From positions 1,922,001 through 1,986,000 of the forward strand of contig NZ_CP086594.1 of NCBI RefSeq assembly GCF_020866845.1: a stretch of 64,000 nt of DNA, read 5' to 3'. The notes beneath the pieces are model-generated. The model was not told the DNA's origin. It saw only the letters and a list, made by a program, of their open reading frames with translations, and did not search any database. Position 1 is the stretch's first letter, and each line of letters starts with the position of its first letter. Of the stretch, positions 34,659-43,755 are shown one piece after another. This DNA comes from Sphingomonas radiodurans. Lineage in GTDB: Bacteria; Pseudomonadota; Alphaproteobacteria; Sphingomonadales; Sphingomonadaceae. The translations under genes were made by a program, and so were the position numbers.

Positions 34659-35387
34659 TTACTTGCGCGCGCGCACCGTCGCGGCGATGCGTTCGGCGCG
34701 GGCGCGATCACGCGCGATCAGCGGGTTGCCGGGATCCGCCGCCGCGGCCCGGCGCAGCAAGGCGACCGCGCGAGCGACATTGCCCTGATTGAGCGCCGCG
34801 AGTCCGGCCGTCCTGAACTGGCGCGCAGCGGCGGGATTGGCGGCGGGCGCCGCCGGCTTGGATGGCGCCGGCTTCGCGGCTGGGGGCGCCGGGGTGCTGG
34901 CCGACGGTTGTGGGCGAGCAGGCGTCGGGGGCGGCCGGCGGACTGGCTCGATGCGTGGCGGCGTGCCAGGAATGCGCAGCGGCTGCCCCGGCGTCAGCGC
35001 GTACGGCGCGGACAGGCCGTTGTAGCGAGCCAGCTGATAGGCCTTCAGGCGATTGCCGAGCAGCTTCTGCGCCACCCCCGAAATCGTGTCGCCGGCGCGA
35101 ACGACGTACGGATAGCTCTGTGGGCCAAGCAGATCCTTGGGATCGCGCTCGATCGAATCACGCAACAGCAGGGCCTGCGCGTTCATCGGATCGCGCTTGA
35201 GCACCAACTTGATCCGTTTGCGCGCAGCGCCATCGTCCCCGCGCAACAACAATTCGTTGATCTGGTCGATCTCGCCCGCGGCGGCGGCGCTCGGCGGCGG
35301 CGCGGACGCCACGCGCGCAGGGCCGCCCGAACACGCCGCAGCCAGCAACGACAATGCGACTGGTGCGACGCGCTTGATACTCGTCAT
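34659..35387 (-). CDS. LysM-domain lipoprotein
   Basis: 242 residues. The signal peptide ends in a lipobox (LAAACSGG), so it should be a lipoprotein. A short helical region (EIDQINELLLRGDDGAARKRI) leads to a LysM domain (VVRAGDTISGVAQKLLGNRLKAYQLARYNGL) that binds peptidoglycan. A Pro/Ala-rich linker and a C-terminal TPR-like helical pair follow (GLAALNQGNVARAVALLRRA). Its ATG overlaps the EAL gene stop by 4 bp, so it is translated with it. Likely a cell-wall-linked partner of the upstream or downstream envelope proteins. Confidence 0.85.
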   Translation of the reverse strand: MTSIKRVAPVALSLLAAACSGGPARVASAPPPSAAAAGEIDQINELLLRGDDGAARKRIKLVLKRDPMNAQALLLRDSIERDPKDLLGPQSYPYVVRAGDTISGVAQKLLGNRLKAYQLARYNGLSAPYALTPGQPLRIPGTPPRIEPVRRPPPTPARPQPSASTPAPPAAKPAPSKPAAPAANPAAARQFRTAGLAALNQGNVARAVALLRRAAAADPGNPLIARDRARAERIAATVRARK

Positions 35388-36985
35388 GCCGTCAATCTCT
35401 CCATGATCTGTGCTGCGCCGGTGCTTGGCGCCAGCAGCGCAGCGAGCGCGGCACGGTCTCGCACGAGCGCGCTGAACGCATCGCCGGCCATCGGCCGGCC
35501 GAAATAATAGCCCTGGAAATGGTGACAGCCGTGACGGCGGAGCCATTCATATTCGGCGTGTCGCTCGACGCCTTCGGCCAGCACGCGAATGCCCAGGCCG
35601 CGGCCGAGCGCGATGATGCTCTGGCAGATCGCCTGGCTGTCGCTGCGGCGATCGACGTCAGTCACGAACTCGCGGTCGATCTTGATCTTGTCGAACGCGA
35701 GCGTGCGCAACGAGCTGAACCCCGAATAGCCGGTGCCGAAATCGTCGACCGCCAGCTTGATCCCCATCGCGCGCAGCTGCAGGAAGATGCCGCGGCAATG
35801 TTCGGCGTTGCTGGTCGCCACGCTCTCGGTCAGCTCGATCTCGAGCTGGCTGGCGCTGACGCCGTGGCTTTGCAGCGTGCGCTGGACGAGCAGCGGCAGA
35901 TCGTCGCCTTCGAGTTGCAGGCTCGACACGTTGACTGCGACGCGCAAGCGCCCCAGCCCGGTCGCCGCCCAGCCGCGCGCTTCGCGCAGCGCGGTATTCA
36001 GCGCCCAGGTGCCGATCTCGCCCGCCAGCCCCATCGCTTCGATCACCGGGAAGAACTGCCCCGGCGGCACGAGCCCGCGGGTCGGATGATCCCAGCGGAT
36101 CAGCGCCTCTGCGCCGTTGATACAGCCCTGCGATGCGTCGATCAGCGGCTGGTAGTTCAGGCGCAGTTCGCGACGATCGATCGCCTGGCGAAGATCCTGT
36201 TCGAGCGCGAACCGGTCGCGCGCGTATTCTGCCTGGTCGATTGCGGGCTGAGCCGTGGCGGCTGCATTGGCCGGCAACGACAGCGAGGCGAGCGCGCGGG
36301 TGATGAATGTGGCTGGAGACATCCCCGCGTCGGCATCATGCGCCGCCAGCCGAAAGGCGACTTGCGGAATGATCTTCGTGTCGCCGTCGACGACGACTTC
36401 GCCCAGCGCATAGCTGATCGCATCGAGTTCCGCCCACGCATCGACGTCGGTTACTTCGCGACCGAACCAGACACCGATATGCCCGCGATCGATCTGCGCG
36501 AGATAGCGGTCACTCGGGATCATGGTGCGCAGCCGCGCGCTGCACTGCGCGAAGACCCGGTCGGCAAGCGTCGGATCGAACGCAGACAAGCGATCGAAAT
36601 CGGTGAAAGCAATTATACCCAGCAGGCCCTGCCCGTCGGCCGTAATGCGCTCGACCAGCCCCTCGCGCACCGGCAATCCGCTGACCGGATGAACCTCGGC
36701 GATCCGATGCCGGAGCGACTGCAACTGTTGTTCCAGCCCCGCAACGCTGACCTCCGGATCAGCCTCGCCGCCACGCCGCGTCTCGCCAGGCCGCGGTAAC
36801 GCGACGCGAACGATCCGCTGAAGCTGGCTGATCCAGACAACACTTGCGAAGGAAATGAGGATGAGAGCAACCGAGGCTGACTGGCTGCCAGCAAAACCGG
36901 CAATAACAAGAACGCCCAACAGCATCACCCATGGCGCTGCCCGCGCGGTCAGGAAGATGCGAATCGGGGATGCGCCGCGGTCCAT
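35384..36985 (-). CDS. membrane c-di-GMP phosphodiesterase (EAL; GGDEF degenerate)
   Basis: 533 residues. One or two N-terminal helices (about residues 12-55), then a GGDEF-like domain lacking a recognisable GGDEF loop (QIDRGHIGVWF at that place), so no cyclase activity is expected. The EAL domain has its catalytic blocks: GAEALIRWDHP, VNVSSLQL, IELTESV, DDFGTGYSG, KIDREFV and ILAEGVE-like VLAEGVER, ending QGYYFGRP. It should hydrolyse c-di-GMP at the inner membrane. It heads the minus-strand operon EAL-LysM-ppkA-tagH-pppA, linking c-di-GMP to the phosphorylation module. Confidence 0.9.
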   Translation of the reverse strand: MDRGASPIRIFLTARAAPWVMLLGVLVIAGFAGSQSASVALILISFASVVWISQLQRIVRVALPRPGETRRGGEADPEVSVAGLEQQLQSLRHRIAEVHPVSGLPVREGLVERITADGQGLLGIIAFTDFDRLSAFDPTLADRVFAQCSARLRTMIPSDRYLAQIDRGHIGVWFGREVTDVDAWAELDAISYALGEVVVDGDTKIIPQVAFRLAAHDADAGMSPATFITRALASLSLPANAAATAQPAIDQAEYARDRFALEQDLRQAIDRRELRLNYQPLIDASQGCINGAEALIRWDHPTRGLVPPGQFFPVIEAMGLAGEIGTWALNTALREARGWAATGLGRLRVAVNVSSLQLEGDDLPLLVQRTLQSHGVSASQLEIELTESVATSNAEHCRGIFLQLRAMGIKLAVDDFGTGYSGFSSLRTLAFDKIKIDREFVTDVDRRSDSQAICQSIIALGRGLGIRVLAEGVERHAEYEWLRRHGCHHFQGYYFGRPMAGDAFSALVRDRAALAALLAPSTGAAQIMERLTA

Positions 36986-37097
36986 TCCGAATGACTAACT
37001 GGGCAATCGATACTGCGACGTTAAGCTCGACCCGGCTTAGAAGTGCATGCCTTTGACTAACCTGCATTAATCTAGACAAGGGCGTAGCCGCCACTTG

Positions 37098-37121
37098 GAT
37101 GGTCGACCTTCGTCGACCATC
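37098..37121. repeat. perfect 10-bp inverted repeat
   Basis: GATGGTCGAC-CTTC-GTCGACCATC, with a 4-nt loop, in the 279-bp gap between the EAL gene start and the Gfo/Idh/MocA gene end. No T-tract lies on either side, so it is more likely an operator or RNA hairpin than a terminator. It is 113 bp upstream of the EAL start. Confidence 0.6.
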
Positions 37122-37264
37122 GCTATGTCGATGGTGCGAGCTGAGAGATCTGCGTCGTGCCGGTCGTCGCGGCAAATACCGCGCCTGAGACCAGCGTTCG
37201 CGCCCCGCAGCAGGCGGATGATCATCGCCCTAATCCTGAATAGATTGTCGACCCCGCTTGGTTT

Positions 37265-38491
37265 TCAGCCTCTCATCCTACCGTCCGGCGCGAGGCGCAC
37301 CGTTCGTCCCGTCTCTGCGGACGCGTAGATTGCTTCGATCAGCCGCAGGTCGCGCAGACCCATTTCGCCCGGCGTTCTGATCGGAATATTGTCCCGAACG
37401 GCATCAGCAAAATGATCGAGTTGACGGGCAAACTGAACGCTCGGGTCGCCTGACGTAAGTTCGCGTTCGTCGCGCCCCTCAAGTCGCATCTTCTGCCCGG
37501 CGTAACTGGTCGCCGGGTCCATGATCAGCGCGCCGGCCGTACCGCGCACCTGAGCGAAGTTGGTGCTCGCGGAATCATAGGACGTCACCAATTGCGCGAC
37601 AGCGCCCGACGGAAATCGCCACTGCGAAGACACATGCGCGAAGATTTCTGTGAAGCGGGGATCGTTGGGCGGCCGGAAGGCAGTAGCGCTGATACTCTCC
37701 GGCATCTCACCCTTCAGATAAAGGGCGGACTGCAGCCCGTAGATTCCGTAATCCTCCAACGAACCGCCGCCCGCCAGCGCGCGGTTTGTCCGCCAATTCT
37801 CGCTCGGGCTGGTCGGGGCCATACGATAGGACTGCTCGGTCCGCACGAGCCGGATATCACCGATCGCCCGTTGTCCCATGAGCTTCATGGCTTCCAGATT
37901 ATAGGGTTCGAAGTGCGACCGATAAGCGATCATCAGCTTTCGGTTGGCGCGGCGGCCCGCAGCGATCATCCGCGCGCAATCGGCACTGCTGAGGGCCATC
38001 GGCTTTTCGCACAACACGTGCTTACCCGCAGCAAAGGCGCGGATCACCCATTCGGCATGAAGGCCAGTCGGCAGGACGATGTATATCGCATCGACGCGAT
38101 CATCGGACGCAATCTTGCCGAATGTGTCGTAAGAATAGCGCGCGTCCGGGGGAATGCCGTAGGCGTCTCCCACGCGGCGCAACTTGTCGCGGCTTCCGGA
38201 GACGATCGCGGCGATATGCGTCCGCTCCGTCTGGGCAAAGCGCGGCATCATCTGATTGAGTGCATAGCCGCCAAGGCCGACGACCGCGATTCCGACGCTG
38301 TCCGCACGCTTGCGGACCGGTAGAGTGGAAGGAAGCTTCACGCCATCCGGCATGAGTTGGCCTGTAGGGCGCACCCCGCCAGAAGCCTGCGCAAGCGCTG
38401 CAGCCGGCGCTGCTATGGCTGCGAGCGATACGGCTGCCGCTGTGCCACCAGCGTCGATGAACCGACGCCGCGTCATTTCGATGCCATCCAT
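37265..38491 (-). CDS. Tat-exported Gfo/Idh/MocA oxidoreductase (GFOR-like)
   Basis: 408 residues. A twin-arginine signal (MTRRRFIDAGGTAAAVSL) is followed by the NAD(P)-binding fold (GIAVVGLGGYALNQMMPRFA) and the family EKP motif (HVLCEKPMA), then GGGSLEDYGIYGLQSALYL, which fits the glucose-fructose oxidoreductase group known from Zymomonas. These exported enzymes keep their NADP tightly bound and interconvert sugars and lactones in the periplasm. The start follows AAGGAGATCGTA. It is monocistronic and separated from the catabolic block by 228 bp. Confidence 0.88.
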   Translation of the reverse strand: MDGIEMTRRRFIDAGGTAAAVSLAAIAAPAAALAQASGGVRPTGQLMPDGVKLPSTLPVRKRADSVGIAVVGLGGYALNQMMPRFAQTERTHIAAIVSGSRDKLRRVGDAYGIPPDARYSYDTFGKIASDDRVDAIYIVLPTGLHAEWVIRAFAAGKHVLCEKPMALSSADCARMIAAGRRANRKLMIAYRSHFEPYNLEAMKLMGQRAIGDIRLVRTEQSYRMAPTSPSENWRTNRALAGGGSLEDYGIYGLQSALYLKGEMPESISATAFRPPNDPRFTEIFAHVSSQWRFPSGAVAQLVTSYDSASTNFAQVRGTAGALIMDPATSYAGQKMRLEGRDERELTSGDPSVQFARQLDHFADAVRDNIPIRTPGEMGLRDLRLIEAIYASAETGRTVRLAPDGRMRG

Positions 38492-38719
38492 TACGATCTC
38501 CTTTTGGACGCGCTATGCATCCTTATGCCATCGCGGCCGGGCCTGACCCACTTGCCTCGACGGTAAGGCCCTTCGAGCAGGAACGTTCCATTTTTTGCCT
38601 GCGTGCGGAAGTCGTCGGAATGCGAAGGGTTGGAGTGCAAACTAACGGCGCGAGTGCGAAGCTAACTGGTCGACTTCCTCTCCCTCTTGCAGGAGGGGAG
38701 CGACAAGGAGAGGAAGCAA

Positions 38720-39397
38720 ATGACCTATGACGATGTCGTGAACGGACGCCGCAGCATTCGCGGCTTTACGGCCGAGCCGGTTCCCCGTGCGCTGATCGAG
38801 GAAGTGATCGCGCTCGCCAGCCGCGCGCCTTCGTCGCTCAATACGCAGCCGTGGAACTTCACCGTCGTGACCGGCGAACCGCTCGACCGCATTCGCGAGG
38901 AGAATGCCCGCCGCACGCTCGCCGGCGTGCCCGAATCGCGCGAGTTTCGTACCGGCGAGCAATATGGCGGCGCGCATCGCGAGCGGCAGATCGAGATCGC
39001 CAAGCAGCTGTTCGGCGCGATGGACATTGCGCGCGACGACAAGGAGAAGCGGCAGGATTGGGTGCTGCGCGGTTTCCGCCAGTTCGGCGCGCCCGTCTCG
39101 ATCGTTGTCACCTACGATCGCGTGCTGCTGGGCAGTGACATCGCGCCGTTCGATTGCGGCGCGGTGGTCAATGCGCTGGTCAACGCCGCGTGGTCGCGCG
39201 GGCTGGGATGCGTGATCAACAGCCAAGGGATCATGCAATCGCCGGTCGTGCGCGAAAATGCGCGCATCCCCGACGATCAGGTGATCCAGACGTGCGTCGC
39301 GATGGGCTGGCCCGACGAGAGCTTCCCGGCGAATGCGGTGGTGTCGCGGCGCAAGCCGGTGAGCGAAGCCGCGACGTTCGTTGGGTTCGGGGACTAA
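38720..39397 (+). CDS. nitroreductase-family FMN oxidoreductase
   Basis: 225 residues. RRSIRGF and the PSSLNTQPW segment (FMN binding) at the start, and the conserved QGIMQSPVVR and CVAMGWPDESFPAN near the end are typical of NfsA/NfnB-like flavoproteins that reduce nitro or quinone groups with NAD(P)H. Start is chosen at the ATG with GGAGAGG upstream, not at 38687. It may belong to the adjacent catabolic block but has its own promoter region and no overlap with it. Confidence 0.88.
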   Translation: MTYDDVVNGRRSIRGFTAEPVPRALIEEVIALASRAPSSLNTQPWNFTVVTGEPLDRIREENARRTLAGVPESREFRTGEQYGGAHRERQIEIAKQLFGAMDIARDDKEKRQDWVLRGFRQFGAPVSIVVTYDRVLLGSDIAPFDCGAVVNALVNAAWSRGLGCVINSQGIMQSPVVRENARIPDDQVIQTCVAMGWPDESFPANAVVSRRKPVSEAATFVGFGD

Positions 39398-39498
39398 CCT
39401 GCTCCCCTCCCGCTTGCGGGAGGGGTCAGGGGAGGGCCTGTCTCGCCGCGCAAACGGCGGTTCCGTTCGACAGCCACTGCCACAGCAGAGAGGGTGGC

Positions 39499-40500
39499 TC
39501 AGGGGAACTTCTTCTCCACCCAGCCCAGGATCGCGCGGTTCACGTCGTCGGGATATTCCTGCTGCGTCCAATGCCCTGATTTCTCGACCAGCACGCGTTC
39601 GAGATCGGGGACATAGGTCTCCATGCCGTCCGCCATCGCCGGGCTCAGCACGACATCGTTCTCCGCCATCACCATCAGCGATGGCACGTTCACCTTCTCG
39701 ACCAGATCGGCCGATGCCTCCCAGTTGCGGGTAAAGTTGCGATACCAGTTGATCCCGCCGGTGAAGCCCGTGGCCGCAAAGGTCTGTGCGAAGGCCGCGA
39801 TCTCGTCGTCGCTCAGGAACTGCTGCGTGTCGGTTGCCGCGTCGTACAGCTTCAGCCCCTCGCCCAGCGCGAGCGTGCGCATCTCGGGCGGTAGCTGTTC
39901 GTATTCTTTCAGCGTCATTTGCGGCTTGCGCATGAAATAGCGCATCGACCGCTCGGGATCGGCGCCGAGCGCCGCATCGGCCTCGCCGGGTTTCTGGAAC
40001 CACACGATGTACATGTCGTCGCCATAAACATGCCGCATCGCACCGATCGGATCGGTCTGCCCACGCGGCAGGAACGGCGTGTTGACGCCGATCACCCCCG
40101 CGCAGCGCTCGGGATGGCGGAGCGCGAACTGCCACACGACCATCCCGCCCCAATCATGCCCGCACGGGATCGCCTGTTCGATGCCGAGCGCATCCATCAG
40201 CCCCGCGATATCGCCGGTCAGGTGTTCGAGATCGTAATCCTCGATCGCCTCGGGCCGGCTGGTGAGGCCGTAGCCGCGCTGGTCGGGCGCTATCGCCCAG
40301 CGCCCCGCCACCTCGAATGCCGCCAGCTGGTGCCGCCACGAAAAGGCGAGCTCGGGGAAGCCGTGGCAGAAGATCACCGGCACGCCCTGCCCGCGCGGAC
40401 CGGCCTCGTAATACGCCATGCGGATGCCGTTGACGTCGGCGAACTGCACCGGCGGCATCGCCTTGGCGAGCGCATCGGGCGCGGTGAGCATGTCGCTCAT
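39499..40500 (-). CDS. alpha/beta hydrolase, epoxide-hydrolase-like
   Basis: 333 residues of the epoxide hydrolase group. HGFPELAFSWRHQ gives the oxyanion motif, GHDWGG the Asp nucleophile elbow, the acid is likely Asp in MVMAENDVV, and the His is in SGHWTQQEYP. A lid Tyr (GINWYRNF) fits the epoxide-opening tyrosine pair. It would turn an epoxide into a diol. Its ATG overlaps the stop of the zinc alcohol dehydrogenase gene by 4 bp (ATGA), so the two are made together. Substrate unknown. Confidence 0.88.
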   Translation of the reverse strand: MSDMLTAPDALAKAMPPVQFADVNGIRMAYYEAGPRGQGVPVIFCHGFPELAFSWRHQLAAFEVAGRWAIAPDQRGYGLTSRPEAIEDYDLEHLTGDIAGLMDALGIEQAIPCGHDWGGMVVWQFALRHPERCAGVIGVNTPFLPRGQTDPIGAMRHVYGDDMYIVWFQKPGEADAALGADPERSMRYFMRKPQMTLKEYEQLPPEMRTLALGEGLKLYDAATDTQQFLSDDEIAAFAQTFAATGFTGGINWYRNFTRNWEASADLVEKVNVPSLMVMAENDVVLSPAMADGMETYVPDLERVLVEKSGHWTQQEYPDDVNRAILGWVEKKFP

Positions 40501-41579
40501 GCCGCCAGCCCCGGTACGACGACGACCTTGCACTGCCGTTCCGGATCGGCGAGCGCCTTGAACGCATCGGCGACGCCATCGAGCCCCACCTCGTCGGTCA
40601 CTGCGGGCAGCACGTCGATCGTGCCATCGGCGATCATGCCGAGCGTCGCGGCGAATTCAGCCGCCGAATAGCCGAGCACGAAGCGGAAATCGATCTGCTT
40701 GCTGATGCACAGGAACGGCTCGATCGTGTCGGTTTCCATGCACACGCCGACGACGATCACTTGCGTGCCGACCGGCACCGATTCGATGATGTTGCCGATC
40801 ACGCCCGGCACGCCGACGCATTCGAAGACGATCGCGCGCTTGCCCGTCTGCCCGGTCATCATCGCCGCCATCCGCTCGCTCGACGTGCGCGGTACGCCTA
40901 GATCGCTCCAGCGCGTATGCGGTGATTCCTTGGCGGGATCGACGATGATGTCGGCGCCCATCTTCTCCGCGACGGCGCGGCGCGCGGGCGAGAAGTCCGA
41001 CGCGATCACCGGCCCCAGCCCGCGCGATTTGAGCGCCGCGATCACCGCCAGCCCGACCGGGCCGCAGCCGATGACGAGGTTCACCGTGTCGGCGCCCGCC
41101 GCGGACATCGCAACGGCATGTTCGCCGACCGCGAACGGCTCGGTCATCGCCGCTTGCACGTCGGAAAGGCCGTTGGGCACTTCGAGCAGCAGCGCTTCGC
41201 TCAGGACCATCCGTTCGCTGTAACCGCCCGGATAGACGTTCGAGAAACCGATCGCTTCATAGCCATCGGGCTTCATCGCGATCGGCATCGACACGACATG
41301 CGTGCCGACCTTGAACGTCTTCTGCGCGCCGGGGCCGTGATCGAGGATCTCGGCGGAGAATTCGTGGCCGAACACGATGTCGCGCGCGGGATCGGTCTTG
41401 GGCTTCTCGCCCGTCCGCGCGCCCAGTTCGAGCATCGTTTCGAACGAGTGGACCGCGTGAAGATCCGATCCGCAGATGCCGCAGGCCAGCGTCTTCACCA
41501 GCACCTCACCCGGGCCAGGCACCGGTTCGGCGATGTCGTCGCATATCAATTGCTTGTTGCGTCTCACCACTGCGCGCAT
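40497..41579 (-). CDS. zinc-dependent alcohol dehydrogenase (MDR family)
   Basis: 360 residues. The catalytic zinc ligands are in CGICGSDLH and GHEFSAEI, and the Rossmann dinucleotide motif is GCGPVGLAVIAAL. The structural-zinc loop with four Cys is replaced by SMPIAMKPDGYE, so this lacks the second zinc site. It probably oxidises an alcohol, perhaps the diol from the neighbouring epoxide hydrolase. It starts just after the shared 13-bp motif at 41663-41675, from which the divergent FAD gene is also reached. Confidence 0.88.
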   Translation of the reverse strand: MRAVVRRNKQLICDDIAEPVPGPGEVLVKTLACGICGSDLHAVHSFETMLELGARTGEKPKTDPARDIVFGHEFSAEILDHGPGAQKTFKVGTHVVSMPIAMKPDGYEAIGFSNVYPGGYSERMVLSEALLLEVPNGLSDVQAAMTEPFAVGEHAVAMSAAGADTVNLVIGCGPVGLAVIAALKSRGLGPVIASDFSPARRAVAEKMGADIIVDPAKESPHTRWSDLGVPRTSSERMAAMMTGQTGKRAIVFECVGVPGVIGNIIESVPVGTQVIVVGVCMETDTIEPFLCISKQIDFRFVLGYSAAEFAATLGMIADGTIDVLPAVTDEVGLDGVADAFKALADPERQCKVVVVPGLAA

Positions 41580-41659
41580 CGTGCGTATCCTCTCCGGGCG
41601 TCCGGCATGGGTCGCCGGATCATGCCTGTATCGTGGCCCGCGTATGACGGGGACGCAAG

Positions 41660-41678
41660 AGCCAAAACCATAACGCGT
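41660..41678 (-). promoter_or_regulatory. shared promoter motif, copy 1
   Basis: CGTTATGGTTTTG (minus strand, 41675-41663), flanked by AC-G on the 5' side. The same 13 bp occur at 45894-45906. Copy 1 lies in the 164-bp divergent promoter between the alcohol dehydrogenase gene and the FAD monooxygenase-like gene. Likely an operator of the neighbouring TetR or a promoter element. Confidence 0.55.
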
Positions 41679-41743
41679 TCGTGTTTCTTGCGCAGCGGCC
41701 TCGATTGCCCTATCTCATGATCATTGGATCCCAGGAGGAATCG

Positions 41744-43264
41744 ATGGTCGCCAGCACCGCCACACCCGCGCCGCAAGAACAGGTCGTTGTCGTCGGCGCT
41801 GGCATCGCCGGGCTGTGCACAGCACTGCGCCTGAGCGGCGGCACGCGGCAGCTCACCTTGCTCGAGCGCGACACCGCACCCCCCGAGGGCGGCCCCGACG
41901 TGGCGTTCGACGAATGGCAGCGCCGCGGCGTTGGGCAGTTGCGTCAGAGCCACGCCTTCCTCGCCCGCCTGCGCAACATCATCCGCGACGAGCATCCCGA
42001 ACTGCTAGCCGATCTGTACGCCGCCGGCTGCCGCGACATCGTCTTCGCCGACATGCTGCCCACCGCGCTGCGCGATCGCTATGTTCCCGAGCCGGGTGAC
42101 GCGGACCTGACAATCCTGACGAGCCGCCGCACGACGCTGGAGCTGGTGATCCGGCGCTATGTCGAGCGGCTGCCCGGCGTCACAATCCGCAGCGGGGTGA
42201 AGGTGCGCGAGCTGATCCGGCGGCAGGACGCAAGCGGCTTATTCGTCGTCACCGGCGTGCTCGCCGATACCGCGGCGGGGCGCGAGGAGATCACGGCCGA
42301 TGTGGTGGTCGATGCTGGCGGCAAGGCGGCGAACCTGATCGAACAGCTCATCAAGGCGGGCGCGCCGATCACCGAAGCGGCGGAGTCGGCGGGGGTGCTG
42401 TATTTCACGCGCCACTATCGCCTGCACGACGGGCAGGAGGAGCCGCCGCGTGGCGAAATCGCCCCCTCGGGCGACCTTGGCTATCTCAAGTTCGGGGTCT
42501 TCCCGGCGGACAATCAGCGCTTTTCGATCACCTTGTGCGTGCCCGAAATCGAGCACGGCCTGCGCCGCGCGGTGATGGATGGCGCGATGTTCCAGCGCAT
42601 CTGCATGGAAATGCCCGGCATGGCACCTTGGGTCGATCCCGCACGCGCGGCGCCGGTCGGCAAGGTGATCGGCATGGGCGATCTGCACAGCCGCTGGCGC
42701 AGCCTAATGCGCGACGGACGGCCCGCGGTGCTCGGCTATTTCGCGATCGGCGATGCGCTCGTGCGCACCAACCCACTGTACGGCCGCGGCTGTTCGCTCG
42801 CGGCGGTGAGCGCCGGCGTGCTGCGTCGCGCACTCGATGCCAGCCGCGATCCGAGAGCGCGCGTCGCGGCATACGATGCCGGCATCCTGGCCGAGGTGAA
42901 GCCATATTACGACCTGATGCTGAAGCAGGATCGCTCGGCGATCCGCCGCGCCCGCGCGACGCTGACGCCCGACCACCGCCCGCGGTTGAAGGCGCGCGTC
43001 GCCAAGAGCTTCCTCGACGACGGCATCACCATCGCCGCGCGCTCCGATGTGCGCCTGATGCGCGCCGCGATGCGCGGCTTTCACATGCTCGAACATCCCG
43101 AGGCCTGGCTGAAGCGCCCGCAGAACCTGAGCCGCGTGCTTGGGTATTGGGCACGCGGTCGCCGGCTGAACGCGGCCGCTTATGCGCCGAAGCCGGGGCC
43201 GGACCGCCCGGAGCTGATGGCGAAGCTTGGCCTCGACCCTCGCGCGGACATGCTCGCGTCGTAG
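41744..43264 (+). CDS. FAD-dependent monooxygenase-like oxidoreductase
   Basis: 506 residues. N-terminal FAD motif VVVVGAGIAGLCTALRLSGG, then LLERD, a RGVGQLRQSHAFLARLRN segment like that of MonCI/LasC-type epoxidases, and a second FAD block with GYFAIGDALVRTNPLYGRGCSLAAV. The C-terminal 150 residues are helical and may carry membrane association. It probably adds oxygen to, or epoxidises, an unsaturated hydrophobic substrate. AGGAGG lies 5 bp before the ATG at 41744. It is divergent from the alcohol dehydrogenase and shares its regulatory region. Confidence 0.78.
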   Translation: MVASTATPAPQEQVVVVGAGIAGLCTALRLSGGTRQLTLLERDTAPPEGGPDVAFDEWQRRGVGQLRQSHAFLARLRNIIRDEHPELLADLYAAGCRDIVFADMLPTALRDRYVPEPGDADLTILTSRRTTLELVIRRYVERLPGVTIRSGVKVRELIRRQDASGLFVVTGVLADTAAGREEITADVVVDAGGKAANLIEQLIKAGAPITEAAESAGVLYFTRHYRLHDGQEEPPRGEIAPSGDLGYLKFGVFPADNQRFSITLCVPEIEHGLRRAVMDGAMFQRICMEMPGMAPWVDPARAAPVGKVIGMGDLHSRWRSLMRDGRPAVLGYFAIGDALVRTNPLYGRGCSLAAVSAGVLRRALDASRDPRARVAAYDAGILAEVKPYYDLMLKQDRSAIRRARATLTPDHRPRLKARVAKSFLDDGITIAARSDVRLMRAAMRGFHMLEHPEAWLKRPQNLSRVLGYWARGRRLNAAAYAPKPGPDRPELMAKLGLDPRADMLAS

Positions 43265-43311
43265 AACGAAGACGATTGCGCCGCGACGGGTGATTGCGGC
43301 ACGGTCGAGCG

Positions 43312-43755
43312 ATGCAGCTCACGTTCACCAAGCGCGCCGGCAAGTATGACGATCTTCTGATCGAGCGCGATGGCCATGCGCCCGAAACGATCGCTTGTCC
43401 CAAACAGGGCATCATCCCGCACGACATGGTTCACTTTGCGGTCGAGAGCGCGCTTGGACACCGCGGCTTCCTCTCGCATGTCGCTGATGGCGCTGCACCG
43501 GCCTTCGGCCTGACGGGCGGCGCGACGGAAGAAGCGGTCGAGCGGCTGGTCGAGACCTTTCAGGCCGAATTGTGGGGCGGCCGGGTCGATCCTGCCGCGC
43601 TCATCGCAACCTACGAACATGCCTGCGGCGCACGCGGCCACGCCATCGCGCCGATCACGCCCGACGACGTGGCCGCGATCCGCGCGCGGCTGGACACGCT
43701 CGGGCGTGACTGGGCGCAGGTGCCGGTTGGTGGAGCTTTGGCGCTACGCTTCTAA
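43312..43755 (+). CDS. hypothetical protein
   Basis: 147 residues, cytoplasmic by appearance. It starts MQLTFTKRAGKYDDLLIERD with a short beta-hairpin, then has a PKQGIIPHDMVHFAVESALG core and helical C-terminal half. No family is recognised. It follows the FAD gene by 47 bp on the same strand and its stop abuts that of the convergent SDR gene. Confidence 0.6.
   Translation: MQLTFTKRAGKYDDLLIERDGHAPETIACPKQGIIPHDMVHFAVESALGHRGFLSHVADGAAPAFGLTGGATEEAVERLVETFQAELWGGRVDPAALIATYEHACGARGHAIAPITPDDVAAIRARLDTLGRDWAQVPVGGALALRF

Noticed and set aside
35519-36799. 426-codon open frame antisense to the EAL gene
   Set aside because: Shadow frame; the opposite strand has complete EAL catalytic motifs.
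38642-40153. 503-codon minus-strand frame covering the nitroreductase and part of the hydrolase
   Set aside because: It runs antisense to the nitroreductase and out of frame in the hydrolase, and has no recognisable domain.
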